49,932 bases of DNA from CAG-492 sp045643465. GTDB lineage: Bacteria > Bacillota > Clostridia > TANB77 > CAG-508. The stretch lies in the NCBI GenBank assembly GCA_045643465.1, contig JAZUKV010000030.1, positions 1 to 49,932 on the forward strand, read 5' to 3'. Each line of letters begins with the position of its first letter. Position 1 is the stretch's first letter. Made by a program: the position numbers and the translations under genes. The notes below the pieces were generated by a model. It saw nothing but the letters and a program-made list of their open reading frames with translations. It made no database searches and had not been told where the DNA came from. Shown here piece after piece: positions 7,704 through 15,231 of the stretch.

Positions 7704-8280
7704 TTAACGCTTTAATTTTTTATTTATAAATCTATTAGCAAAATGCAATCCATATCCTAATAGCAAAAATCCTAAACATATTCCAATTATATAACAAATT
7801 ATAACCCACCAAGGATTTCCAACTAATATTAATTTGGGTGGAAAAGGGCATTTATTTGTAATAATTAATATTACTTTTGCAAATATAAGATAGCATACTG
7901 GAAAAATTATATTAGTTGCAACCATTGATTGTTTTTTGATATTATTATGATTGCAAAAAATCATCCAATATATAAACAAAAGAACTGGATTAATTATATG
8001 AATAAACAAACGCACCTTCTAGATTTAGTTGCATTATAACAGTTCCTATAGTTATAATAATAGTACTTATAGCACAATTAGCATATACTCACTCTGGAAA
8101 AAATTTTTTCTTCTTCATATAATATAAGAAAGAACTAATAAGTATTAAACCACTATAACTCCAGATATAAAACAATATTCACTCATATAACTTATATCTT
8201 TATAATATCCCATTATTGTTGCTGAAATAAACAACAATCCTAAAATCAAATTACATATATTTCGTATTTTATTCTTAACC
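7704..8280 (-). pseudogene. Decayed Pr6Pr/FAR-17a-like integral membrane protein
   Basis: The open part (to 8015) encodes ~103 residues: HIINPVLLFIYWMIFCNHN, FPVCYLIFAKVILI and WWVIICYIIGICLGFLLLGYGL, ending NRFINKKLKR. The H-x-x-x-P, W and P-x-x-Y-L pattern resembles the C-terminal half of Pr6Pr-type (FAR-17a/AIG1-like) membrane proteins. Upstream, N-terminal helices can be read only by changing frame. NLILGLLFISATIMGYY is in one frame; WSYSGLILISSFLYYMKKKKFFPE then TGA, VYANCAISTIIITIG in another. At least one TGA and two frame changes interrupt it. The original start probably lay near 8280. It is clearly non-functional; the family assignment is moderate. Confidence 0.6.
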
Positions 8281-8337
8281 TTCAGAAATTATCTCACTCC
8301 ATATTTTAATATTATTTATTACTATAACTTTTAAACA

Positions 8338-8465
8338 AATTGTATCATAACCGTCCCGACAAAACAATCCCAAAACAGACTTTATCTAACATATTTTTTA
8401 CTTTTCCCTTCTAACAAAAAAAATCAACCATTATACTGATTGATTTTTTTGTCTATCCTGTCAGT
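8338..8465. repeat. Intergenic repeat copy 2 with bidirectional terminator
   Basis: This aligns with 7330-7445. Both begin TTGTA(C/T)CATA(G/A)CC, have an AAAACAAT block in the middle, and end in CTAACAAAAAAA followed by TCAACCATT, CTGATTGATTTT and TTTGTCTA. The hairpin arms here are AAAAATCAA (8419-8427) and TTGATTTTT (8440-8448). Each copy lies on the 3' side (plus-strand sense) of a decaying gene, so the repeat probably came with a duplication or is a spread intergenic element. Confidence 0.5.
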
Positions 8466-8482
8466 TCGAATAGATTCGTTAT

Positions 8483-8557
8483 TGGTTGGGCTAGCTAGAT
8501 TCGAACTAGCGCATGTCAGAGTCAAAGTCTGATGCCTTACCGCTTGGCTATAGCCCA
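8483..8557 (-). tRNA. tRNA-Gln (anticodon TTG)
   Basis: The cloverleaf can be drawn by hand. The acceptor TGGGCTA pairs with TAGCCCA. The anticodon stem TCAGA/TCTGA encloses the loop CTTTGAC, giving anticodon TTG (Gln, CAA/CAG codons). The T arm contains GTTCGAATC. The 3' CCA is encoded (8483-8485), with discriminator A. It is transcribed after tRNA-His, 26 nt away. Confidence 0.95.
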
Positions 8558-8583
8558 GTATATATTATATTGCATTATATTTA

Positions 8584-8661
8584 TGGGGTGGAAGATGGGA
8601 CTCGAACCCACGGTCTTCAGTGCCACAAACTGACGCGTTAACCAACTACGCTACATCCACC
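8584..8661 (-). tRNA. tRNA-His (anticodon GTG)
   Basis: The acceptor GTGGATG pairs with CTTCCAC with one T-T mismatch, and the extra G-1 (8661) opposite C73 expected of tRNA-His is present. The anticodon stem TCAGT/ACTGA encloses TTGTGGC, giving anticodon GTG. The T loop reads GGTTCGAGTCC. CCA is encoded at 8584-8586. It lies directly upstream of tRNA-Gln on the same strand. Confidence 0.95.
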
Positions 8662-8779
8662 ATCTTGCACTTAATCAATGCAGTTACTATTGTACTATTT
8701 TATTATTTGTTTGTCAATACATGATTTAATTATTTTTTTAATTTCCAGTAAATTTGCTTTATTCCTTTAGCAAAATACT

Positions 8780-8855
8780 GATGCATATAATGAAGTGAAC
8801 CCTTCTTATTAAATTTTTCTATCTAACAAGAAAGATTCACCTCATTATATGCATC
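8780..8855. repeat. Long imperfect inverted repeat downstream of the sortase gene
   Basis: GATGCATATAATGA (8780-8793) is perfectly complementary to 8842-8855. Pairing continues through GTGAA/TTCAC and TTCTT/AAGAA toward a ~20-nt loop. It begins 9 nt after the sortase stop. It lacks a strong U-run on either strand, so it is not a textbook terminator. mRNA 3'-end protection or a small mobile hairpin are possible. No second copy is seen here. Confidence 0.5.
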
Positions 8856-8864
8856 TTTATTTAA

Positions 8865-9560
8865 TTACATTTCTTTTGCCCAAATAACTAACCTATAATT
8901 ATTATTTGTTTGACATGTTACTAAAGTAACTTCCTTTTTTCCATCAGTATTTCTATTATAATAAGATGTATCAGATTCCTCCGTTGTGTATTTATTATAT
9001 ATTTGATATGCTATCCTTTTCCCTGTTTCAGAATCTGTTATATATATAACATCTCCAATTTGCATTTTTTTATTACTTCCAAAAAATAATCCACTTTTAT
9101 AATTATGTCCAACTATAACTGTATTTCCAGTTTTATTCAATCCAACACCATATTGTATAGCAATTGAAACTTCTAATTCATTTGCATTTTTCATTTGCTC
9201 TAACACTGGATAATTTAAATTAACTGAAGGCATCTCCAATTTACCTTCAACTTTATATCCTCTATAGTTCAAAGCATTTGTATCAATACCTCTCACTACA
9301 TTTGTAGGTTGAATCTCATTAACTTCTGTATTATTAACTTCTGTATTTTGATTAACCTCATTGACATTTTGGTTATTAGCAATATCATTAATATATGTAT
9401 CAAATTTATCATTTAAATACTCATTGGTATCTTCGTTAATTTTATATGCATCATAGAATTTATAAATTAAATATCCTAAAGCACATAATATGCCAACTAT
9501 AAAAATTCCTAATAAAACAGTTAAAAATATATCAAAAAAACCTTTTCCGCGTCTTCTCAT
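8865..9560 (-). CDS. Sortase (class A/D-like transpeptidase)
   Basis: This 231-residue membrane-anchored sortase has a basic N-terminus (MRRRGKG), one helix at ~10-34, and an Asn/Glu-rich linker with repeats NEVNQNTEVNNTEVNE (~67-82). The catalytic domain carries His152 (IVGHNY), Cys216 (TLVTC) and Arg223 (NNYRLVIWA), the sortase triad. A short T-C-x6-R spacing without the long class B insertion suggests class A or D rather than B. Sortases join LPxTG-like surface proteins to the peptidoglycan or pilins. No substrate with a sorting signal is in this window. AGGAGG is weak but present before the ATG (TTAGGAGGAAAA). Confidence 0.88.
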   Translation of the reverse strand: MRRRGKGFFDIFLTVLLGIFIVGILCALGYLIYKFYDAYKINEDTNEYLNDKFDTYINDIANNQNVNEVNQNTEVNNTEVNEIQPTNVVRGIDTNALNYRGYKVEGKLEMPSVNLNYPVLEQMKNANELEVSIAIQYGVGLNKTGNTVIVGHNYKSGLFFGSNKKMQIGDVIYITDSETGKRIAYQIYNKYTTEESDTSYYNRNTDGKKEVTLVTCQTNNNYRLVIWAKEM

Positions 9561-9590
9561 TTTTCCTCCTAAAATAATTTAACCGTATTT

Positions 9591-9932
9591 CTATACAATA
9601 TTTTCACCTAAATTTTTTCCAGCAATTACGTGAAAATGCATATGCATAACTGTTTGACCTGCATCTTTTCCACAATTGTTTATAACTCTAAATCCAGATT
9701 CAGCAAAACCTTCTTTTTCAGCAATTTTATTTATTGCCTCATAAATTTTAGTAATTATGCAATCTCCATCTTTTACATCCAAAACATTCTCATAATGTTT
9801 CTTTGGTACTACTAAAATATGAACAGGAGCTTGTGGATTTAAATCTTTAAATGCCGATACAAACTCATCTTCATATACCAAACTAGTAGGTATTACTCCA
9901 TTTGCTAATTTACAAAAAATACAATCTTCCAT
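9591..9932 (-). CDS. HIT-family nucleotide hydrolase (HinT-like)
   Basis: The protein is 113 residues, the standard HIT length. The histidine triad H97-x-H99-x-H101 (MHMHFHVIAG) and the preceding NCGKDAGQTV loop are intact. CIFC at residues 4-7 begins a probable zinc site as in many bacterial HIT proteins. I start at the ATG at 9930-9932 because GGAGGAG lies 8 nt upstream. The longer frame to 9977 reads through a dispersed repeat. HinT-type proteins hydrolyse purine nucleotide phosphoramidates. The next gene upstream is alaS. Confidence 0.92.
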   Translation of the reverse strand: MEDCIFCKLANGVIPTSLVYEDEFVSAFKDLNPQAPVHILVVPKKHYENVLDVKDGDCIITKIYEAINKIAEKEGFAESGFRVINNCGKDAGQTVMHMHFHVIAGKNLGENIV

Positions 9933-9948
9933 TTCAATCTCCTCCTTT

Positions 9949-9977
9949 GTGGAAATGGGGACGGTTCTAATTTCCAC
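9949..9977. repeat. Dispersed palindromic element A
   Basis: GTGGAAA at 9949-9955 pairs with TTTCCAC at 9971-9977, enclosing GGGGACGGTTCT, the reverse complement of the core AGAACCGTCCCC. The same element appears near 16550, 31133, 32524 and 41801. Here it abuts the ribosome binding site of the HIT gene. Confidence 0.75.
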
Positions 9978-10058
9978 TTTTCAATCTTAAAACCATACTT
10001 TTTATTTCCTATTTAATTATAGCATAGCAAAATATAATCTGCTATGCTATATTTTTTA

Positions 10059-11828
10059 TTATTCTAAAACAGCTTTGATTCTTCTTACTCCTGCTGAACT
10101 TGACTCTTCTTTTTTAATTTTGAAATGTCCTAGCTCTGAAGTATTTGATACATGTGGTCCACCACATATTTCTATTGATATGTCACCTATTTTGTATACT
10201 GTTACAATATCAGGATATCTTTCTAAAAATTGGCACTCTGCTCCCATTTTTACCGCTTCTTCTTTAGGCATTTCCAATTTTTCTACTGGTATTGCCATTT
10301 TAATATACTCATTAACTAAATCTTCTGCTTCTTGCTTTTGTTCAGGTGTCATTTTATCATCATGACTAAAATCAAATCTCATTCTTTCTACTGTTATATT
10401 ACTTCCTTTTTGATGAACATGATCTCCTAAAACTTTCTTTAATGCAGCATTCAACAAATGAGTTGCTGTATGATATTTTGTTTCTATTTCTCCTGTTGAA
10501 GCTAGTCCACCTTTAAATTTTTCATTTGACCCTGCTCTTGATTTTTCTTGATGCTCTTTAAACTTTTGTGTAAATCCTTCTATATCAACAGTTAAACCAT
10601 TTTCTTTTGCTAGCTCTTCAGTTAATTCAATTGGGAATCCATATGTATCATATAATTTAAATGCTATATCCTTTTCTATTTGTTTTCCTTGTATATTTGA
10701 AATTACTTTTTCAAATTCACGAAGTCCTTTTTCTAGAGTTCTATTAAATTTTACTTTCTCATTAGATAAAACTTCTAATATTACATTTTCATTTCGCTCT
10801 AGCTCTTTATAATATCCTTTATATTGATTTATTACTACTTTTGCTAATTCTTGTTCCCAAGAGCTATTTATATCAATATCTAAATCTTTTGCGTAACGAA
10901 TCATTCTTCTTATTAATCTTCTTAAAATATATCCTTGGTCTGTATTTGATGGTTTTATTCCAGCATCATCACCACTCAATATTACTACTGCTCTTATATG
11001 ATCTGCTATAATTCTAATACTTCTTGTATATTTTTCATCATCATATTTTTTACCAGAAACTTCTTCTATTTTTGAAATAATATCTGTCCATATTGAAGAT
11101 TTATAATTATCAGTTTGACCTTCTAATACAGCTACAACTCTTTCAACACCCATTCCTGTATCAACATTTCTATTTTTTAATGGAGTAAATGTATTATCCG
11201 GATTGTGCATATATTGCATAAATACATTATTCCATATTTCAACCCAATTTTCATTTTCAGGATCAAATACTTCTGGAACAGTTTCTTCACTTCTCCAATA
11301 AAAAATTTCAGTATCAGAGCCACATGGACCTGTTAATTCCATATTTGGCCACCAGTTATCTTCCTCACCTAAATATGCAATTCTGCTCTCTGGAATTCCT
11401 ACACTTTTCCACAAACTAGCAGCTTCTTCATCAGCTGAAACTAATTCATTTCCTTTGAATACAGTAACTGCCAATCTTTCTACAGGAATATTTAATCTTT
11501 TTGTTAATAATTCAAAACTCCATTTTATAGAATCTTCTTTAAAATAATCTCCTAAAGACCAATTTCCTAGCATTTCAAAAAAAGTATGATGAGTCTTATC
11601 TCCAACTTCATCTAAATCATTTGTTCTAAAACATTTTTGAACATCTGTTAATCTTGTTCCCTCTGGATGAGGCTCTCCTTTTAAGTATGGTACTAATGGT
11701 TGCATTCCTGCTGTATTAAATAAACATGTAGGATCATTTTCTGGAATTACTGGAGCACTTGGTATTATTTTGTGACCATGCTCTTCGAAAAATTTTAAAT
11801 ATATATCTTTTAAATCAACTTTCTCCAT
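10059..11828 (-). CDS. alaS: Alanine--tRNA ligase, short form lacking the C-Ala domain
   Basis: This 589-residue protein charges tRNA-Ala. The class II catalytic core is clear (FNTAGMQPLVPYL, CFRTNDLDEVGD, HHTFFEMLGNWSLGDYF, DTGMGVERVVAVL). It is followed by the tRNA-recognition region and an editing domain with the zinc site H453-x3-H457 and C555-x3-H559 (CGGPH). It ends soon after (GVRRIKAVLE). Typical bacterial AlaRS is ~870 residues, with a further coiled C-Ala/DHHA1 domain that is absent here. The stop is not a frameshift: the following bases hold no continuation. From memory, short AlaRS of this kind occurs in candidate-phyla genomes. No T-box leader is visible upstream. Confidence 0.93.
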   Translation of the reverse strand: MEKVDLKDIYLKFFEEHGHKIIPSAPVIPENDPTCLFNTAGMQPLVPYLKGEPHPEGTRLTDVQKCFRTNDLDEVGDKTHHTFFEMLGNWSLGDYFKEDSIKWSFELLTKRLNIPVERLAVTVFKGNELVSADEEAASLWKSVGIPESRIAYLGEEDNWWPNMELTGPCGSDTEIFYWRSEETVPEVFDPENENWVEIWNNVFMQYMHNPDNTFTPLKNRNVDTGMGVERVVAVLEGQTDNYKSSIWTDIISKIEEVSGKKYDDEKYTRSIRIIADHIRAVVILSGDDAGIKPSNTDQGYILRRLIRRMIRYAKDLDIDINSSWEQELAKVVINQYKGYYKELERNENVILEVLSNEKVKFNRTLEKGLREFEKVISNIQGKQIEKDIAFKLYDTYGFPIELTEELAKENGLTVDIEGFTQKFKEHQEKSRAGSNEKFKGGLASTGEIETKYHTATHLLNAALKKVLGDHVHQKGSNITVERMRFDFSHDDKMTPEQKQEAEDLVNEYIKMAIPVEKLEMPKEEAVKMGAECQFLERYPDIVTVYKIGDISIEICGGPHVSNTSELGHFKIKKEESSSAGVRRIKAVLE

Positions 11829-11920
11829 ATCTCTATCTCCTTTAATTAAGCTTTCACTATTATATTACAAAATTGCTTTATTTGCAATATTTAAAAGAAA
11901 AGTACACTTTCAATATTAAC

Positions 11921-11956
11921 AAAAAATGCAGTTGACGAAATAACTTCATCAACTGC
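11921..11956 (-). terminator. Terminator after the Cys-rich small gene
   Basis: GCAGTTGA (11928-11935) pairs with TCAACTGC (11949-11956), with further inner pairing (CGAA/TTCA). On the minus strand it is followed by ATTTTTTG. It separates the mtaB/small-gene unit from alaS. Confidence 0.75.
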
Positions 11957-11972
11957 TAAATGGAAACTAGTT

Positions 11973-12137
11973 TTAATATATTTGCAATATGACTATTCCG
12001 GGACATTCTTTTGTTTTTGCAAATTTGCATTCACTTGATTTTTTGCATTTTGCAAAAATCTTATCTCCCTTCTTTGCATTTTTTGGTGCATCACATACTC
12101 CTGATTTTGATTTGCAGGTTGGTACATCTAGTTCCAT
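11973..12137 (-). CDS. Small Cys/Lys-rich protein
   Basis: The 54-residue frame starts at the ATG at 12135-12137, preceded by a very strong GAGGAGGTGAG. It has five cysteines (8, 15, 31, 37 and 45) and ten or more lysines, with pairs such as CKSKSGVC and CKKSSEC. That spacing could hold a zinc or an iron-sulfur centre. It has no leader or membrane helix and ends in the hydrophobic stretch GIVILQIY. It lies ~110 nt downstream of mtaB and upstream of a terminator. I do not recognise it; the ribosome binding site is the best evidence that it is real. Confidence 0.6.
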   Translation of the reverse strand: MELDVPTCKSKSGVCDAPKNAKKGDKIFAKCKKSSECKFAKTKECPGIVILQIY

Positions 12138-12250
12138 TTTCTCACCTCCTCTTTGGTAATACAGATAATTATATCCTTTTATTTGATTTATGTCAACTGT
12201 TATGCGCAAAAAAATAAGTACACTTAATTTATTTGTGCACTTATAATATA

Positions 12251-13552
12251 TTATTCTGATAATAAGCAATTTTTTTCTGCATTAGTTATCTTTACTTTTT
12301 CAATTTTATTTAAATATTCATCACTATTTGTTTTATATTTTACAGTTATATAATTTGTTGAATGGCCTTTTATATATTCTCCTTCACGCTCTTCAAATAA
12401 AACTTCTATTTCATTTCCTATATATTTTTTATTATAAGAAAATTCATTTTCATTTGACAATTCTATCAACTTTTTACTGCGTTCCTCTTTTATTACTCCA
12501 TCCACTTGATTTGGCATTACAGCTGCTTTTGTTCCTTTTCGAGGAGAATATTTAAAAATGTGCATTTGATAAAATTTGATATCTTTTAAAAATTGATATG
12601 TTTTATTAAATTCTTCTTCTGTTTCCCCAGGGAAACCAACTATAACATCTGTAGTAAGAGCTACATTTGGGAAATTTTTTCTTAATCTTTTTGTAACATC
12701 TTCAAATTCATCTGTTGTGTATCTTCTATTCATCCTTTTTAAAGTTTCTGTACAACCACTTTGTAAAGATAAATGAAAATGATCACAGATTTTATCTAAT
12801 TTTGATAATCTATCAACAAACTCATCGTCAATAATTACTGGCTCTAAGGATCCTAATCTAATTCTGCATAATCCTTCTATTTTGTTTATTTCTTCTAATA
12901 AATCAATTAAACCTATACCGTTTTTCAAATCTTTACCGTATGATGCAATATGTATTCCTGTTATAACAATTTCTTTGATTCCTTCTGAAACAATTTTCTT
13001 TATCTCTTCCACAACATTATTAATATCTCTACTACGAATATGTCCCCTTGCAAATGGAATTAAACAATATGAACAAAATCTATCACAACCATCTTGAACT
13101 TTAATTACAGCTCTAGTTTTTTCTGTATATGTGGTTAATCCTAGTTCAACATAGTCAGTTTTATACATAACATCTGTAACAAGCTCTTTGATATTGCAAT
13201 CTTTTATATAATTTTCAACAACTTCTACAATTTCATTTTTCTCATTGTTTCCCAATATCAAATCAATTTCACTAATTTTTTTAAGTTCCTCTTTTCCAAC
13301 TTGTGCATAGCATCCGCATGCTACAACAACTGAATTTGGATTTATTTCTTTTGCTCTTCTAAGCATCTGCCTTGATTTTCTATCAGCTATACTGGTTACT
13401 GTACAAGTATTTACAATATATATATCTGCCAATTCATCAAATTCAACTATTGAGTATCCAGAATTTATAAACTTTTGAGCCATTGCATTAGTTTCATATT
13501 GATTTACTTTACATCCTAATGAGCAAAACGCAACCTTTTTATTATTCTTCAT
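12251..13552 (-). CDS. mtaB: tRNA (t6A37) methylthiotransferase MtaB
   Basis: The 433-residue radical-SAM enzyme adds a methylthio group to t6A37 in ANN-decoding tRNAs, making ms2t6A. The N-terminal UPF0004 domain holds its [4Fe-4S] cysteines at 14 (SLGCKVNQYET, the MtaB hallmark), 50 (NTCTVT) and 81 (ACGCYAQ). The radical SAM motif C156-x3-C160-x2-C163 follows (DGCDRFCSYCLIP). GFPGETEEEF and a C-terminal TRAM-like part complete it. The length is normal. It is divergent from srtB, with which it shares the 13553-13680 promoter region. A CTATCTC-type upstream region gives a modest ribosome binding site (GGAGATAG). Confidence 0.93.
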   Translation of the reverse strand: MKNNKKVAFCSLGCKVNQYETNAMAQKFINSGYSIVEFDELADIYIVNTCTVTSIADRKSRQMLRRAKEINPNSVVVACGCYAQVGKEELKKISEIDLILGNNEKNEIVEVVENYIKDCNIKELVTDVMYKTDYVELGLTTYTEKTRAVIKVQDGCDRFCSYCLIPFARGHIRSRDINNVVEEIKKIVSEGIKEIVITGIHIASYGKDLKNGIGLIDLLEEINKIEGLCRIRLGSLEPVIIDDEFVDRLSKLDKICDHFHLSLQSGCTETLKRMNRRYTTDEFEDVTKRLRKNFPNVALTTDVIVGFPGETEEEFNKTYQFLKDIKFYQMHIFKYSPRKGTKAAVMPNQVDGVIKEERSKKLIELSNENEFSYNKKYIGNEIEVLFEEREGEYIKGHSTNYITVKYKTNSDEYLNKIEKVKITNAEKNCLLSE

Positions 13553-13637
13553 TTCTATCTCCTAATTAATTTATAAATATTTCACATTATACCATTAAAC
13601 TTGATCTATGTCAAAATCTTGCTTCCTCATTTTTCCA

Positions 13638-13667
13638 TTGACATTATAATAATTTTTTTTATATAAT
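13638..13667 (+). promoter_or_regulatory. Promoter of srtB-yqeK
   Basis: TTGACA (13638-13643) and TATAAT (13662-13667) are separated by 18 bp, a consensus sigma-A promoter 16 bp before the srtB start codon. The short 5' end just accommodates the AGGTGAT ribosome binding site. Confidence 0.8.
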
Positions 13668-13683
13668 ATCTTAGGTGATAAAA

Positions 13684-14589
13684 ATGAAAAATACAAAAGG
13701 TAAACATTCAGGTTCTAATAAAATTACTAGAACTTCTGATAAAAAAAATAAAAGAGCATTCTTAAATAATGATATTAATATAAATCCTTCCAACACAAAT
13801 TCTGCAAATGCACGTCAAAAGACTAGCAGAAAAAATACTAAAAAGAAAAGTACTCTTTTAACAAAAATATTAATTATAATATGCTTAATTGCAATTATAA
13901 TATCTTTATTTAACATTATTTGCTGGTTTATAGAAAATAATAATAGTAATAAAATGTTGAACTCAATTCAATCTAAAACTCAAGTTACTACTGAGAATAT
14001 AACAGTTGATGGAGAAAATGTTCAAAAATTTAAATATGATTTTACAGAGCTTTTAAAAGAAAATCCTAATACAAAAGGTTGGATTAATGTTACTAACACT
14101 AACATCAATTATCCTATTGTTCAAGCTAAAGATAATGATTATTATTTAAATCATTCTTTTGATAATTCTTCTAATTCAGCTGGGTGGGTCTTCGCAGATG
14201 CTAATTGTGATACTAACGATTTTCAAAATTTAATTATATATGGACATAATAGAAAAGATAGAAGCATGTTTGGATCTTTAAAAGATGTTCTTAATGATGA
14301 CTGGCAGGCAGATTCTGGAAATTATTACATTAATTTTTCAAATATAAATGAAAGTCATGTTTATAGAATTTTTTCTTGCTTTGTTTGTAATGATTCAGAT
14401 GTTTCATCTTATTTAAACATATCATTCAAAAACCAAAAAGAATTTGAAAATTATGTTTTAAAAATGAAACAACACAGCAATTTTAACTTTAATACAAATA
14501 TTGAAAATCCTCAGCAAATTCTAACTCTTTATACCTGTTATGGATTAAATAATCAAAGATTATTAGTATTTGCAGTACGCGTAGATTAA
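13684..14589 (+). CDS. srtB: Class B sortase
   Basis: This 301-residue sortase has a ~55-residue Lys/Asn-rich cytoplasmic N-terminus, one helix at ~59-81, and a class B catalytic domain. NYPIVQAKDNDYYLNHSF, AGWVFADANC and IIYGHNRKDRSMFGSL with His188 are class B hallmarks. Cys285 lies in TLYTC and Arg292 in NNQRLLVFA. SrtB enzymes anchor NPQTN/NxxTx-type substrates, or act as the main housekeeping sortase in some Clostridia. I use the ATG at 13684 because AGGTGAT ends 5 nt before it; a GTG at 13675 is the alternative. The unusually long cytoplasmic leader is odd. yqeK follows after 26 nt. Confidence 0.92.
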   Translation: MKNTKGKHSGSNKITRTSDKKNKRAFLNNDININPSNTNSANARQKTSRKNTKKKSTLLTKILIIICLIAIIISLFNIICWFIENNNSNKMLNSIQSKTQVTTENITVDGENVQKFKYDFTELLKENPNTKGWINVTNTNINYPIVQAKDNDYYLNHSFDNSSNSAGWVFADANCDTNDFQNLIIYGHNRKDRSMFGSLKDVLNDDWQADSGNYYINFSNINESHVYRIFSCFVCNDSDVSSYLNISFKNQKEFENYVLKMKQHSNFNFNTNIENPQQILTLYTCYGLNNQRLLVFAVRVD

Positions 14590-14615
14590 AAACTTAATAA
14601 TGTGAGGTACCTATT

Positions 14616-15173
14616 ATGTATGATATTGAATCCATAAAAAAATATTTAAAGAATAATTTATCTGAATTTCGCTACAACCATAGCTTAAAAGTCGCTGAAG
14701 AATCAAAAAAATTAGCAATTTGTTATAATTATGATTCTGAAAAAGCATATGTTACTGGTTTGATTCATGATATTGCTAAAGAATTTTCTGATGAAGAAAA
14801 TATTAAATATATAACTAAATATAATCTTCCTGAAACATTATTGAACCCTGATTTAAAACCTATTATTCATGCTGACATTGGTGCTGTTGTCGCAAAAGAG
14901 CTATATCATATAGATGATGAAATGTATACTGCCATAAAATACCACTCAACTGGAAACTTTCCAATGTCTATTCTGGAAAAAATTATATATGTTGCAGACA
15001 AAATCGCTAGAGATACTGATGATCCAGTTATTTTAAAAGAGCAAAAATTAGCTTATACTAATTTAGATAAAACTTTATTAATGATCCTTTTAGATTTTAA
15101 ACAATTTTTAGAAAAAAATGGTAAACAAATGCAACCAATAACTTTAAAATTAATTGACAATTTATTAAATTAA
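14616..15173 (+). CDS. yqeK: YqeK-type HD-domain diadenosine tetraphosphatase
   Basis: The 185-residue HD-domain protein matches YqeK, which symmetrically hydrolyses Ap4A to ADP. HSLKVAEESKKLA at ~22-34, the HD pair in LIHDIAKEFS, HADIGAVVAKELY, AIKYHSTG and IIYVADKIARDTDD follow in the right order. TGAGGTAC precedes the ATG. In many Firmicutes yqeK sits with nadD and rsfS; here it is instead cotranscribed with srtB. A strong terminator follows. Confidence 0.9.
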   Translation: MYDIESIKKYLKNNLSEFRYNHSLKVAEESKKLAICYNYDSEKAYVTGLIHDIAKEFSDEENIKYITKYNLPETLLNPDLKPIIHADIGAVVAKELYHIDDEMYTAIKYHSTGNFPMSILEKIIYVADKIARDTDDPVILKEQKLAYTNLDKTLLMILLDFKQFLEKNGKQMQPITLKLIDNLLN

Positions 15174-15179
15174 AATAGA

Positions 15180-15231
15180 AATACGAAATTATACAGTCTT
15201 TGCTTATTACTGTATAATTTCGTATTTTTTT
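15180..15231. terminator. Bidirectional terminator between yqeK and the GH3 gene
   Basis: An 18-bp perfect stem, AATACGAAATTATACAGT (15180-15197) with 15209-15226, is flanked by T-runs in both directions. It serves the convergent yqeK and NagZ-like genes. Confidence 0.9.

Noticed and set aside
7704..8280. In-frame TGA codons that could be read as Trp (alternative genetic code)
   Set aside because: Core genes across the window are complete with TGG for Trp and no internal TGA. TGA ends the peptidase E-like gene and dusB at normal lengths. The TGAs here coincide with frame changes, so decay is simpler.
8349..8373. An additional copy of the dispersed palindrome (ACCGTCCCGAC)
   Set aside because: It shares only the core ACCGTCCC. 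The flanking GTGGAAA/TTTCCA arms are missing, and the aligned copy at 7340 lacks the core.
11829..11920. A T-box leader upstream of alaS
   Set aside because: The conserved TGGNACCGCG box and the specifier hairpin are absent, and only ~90 bp are available.
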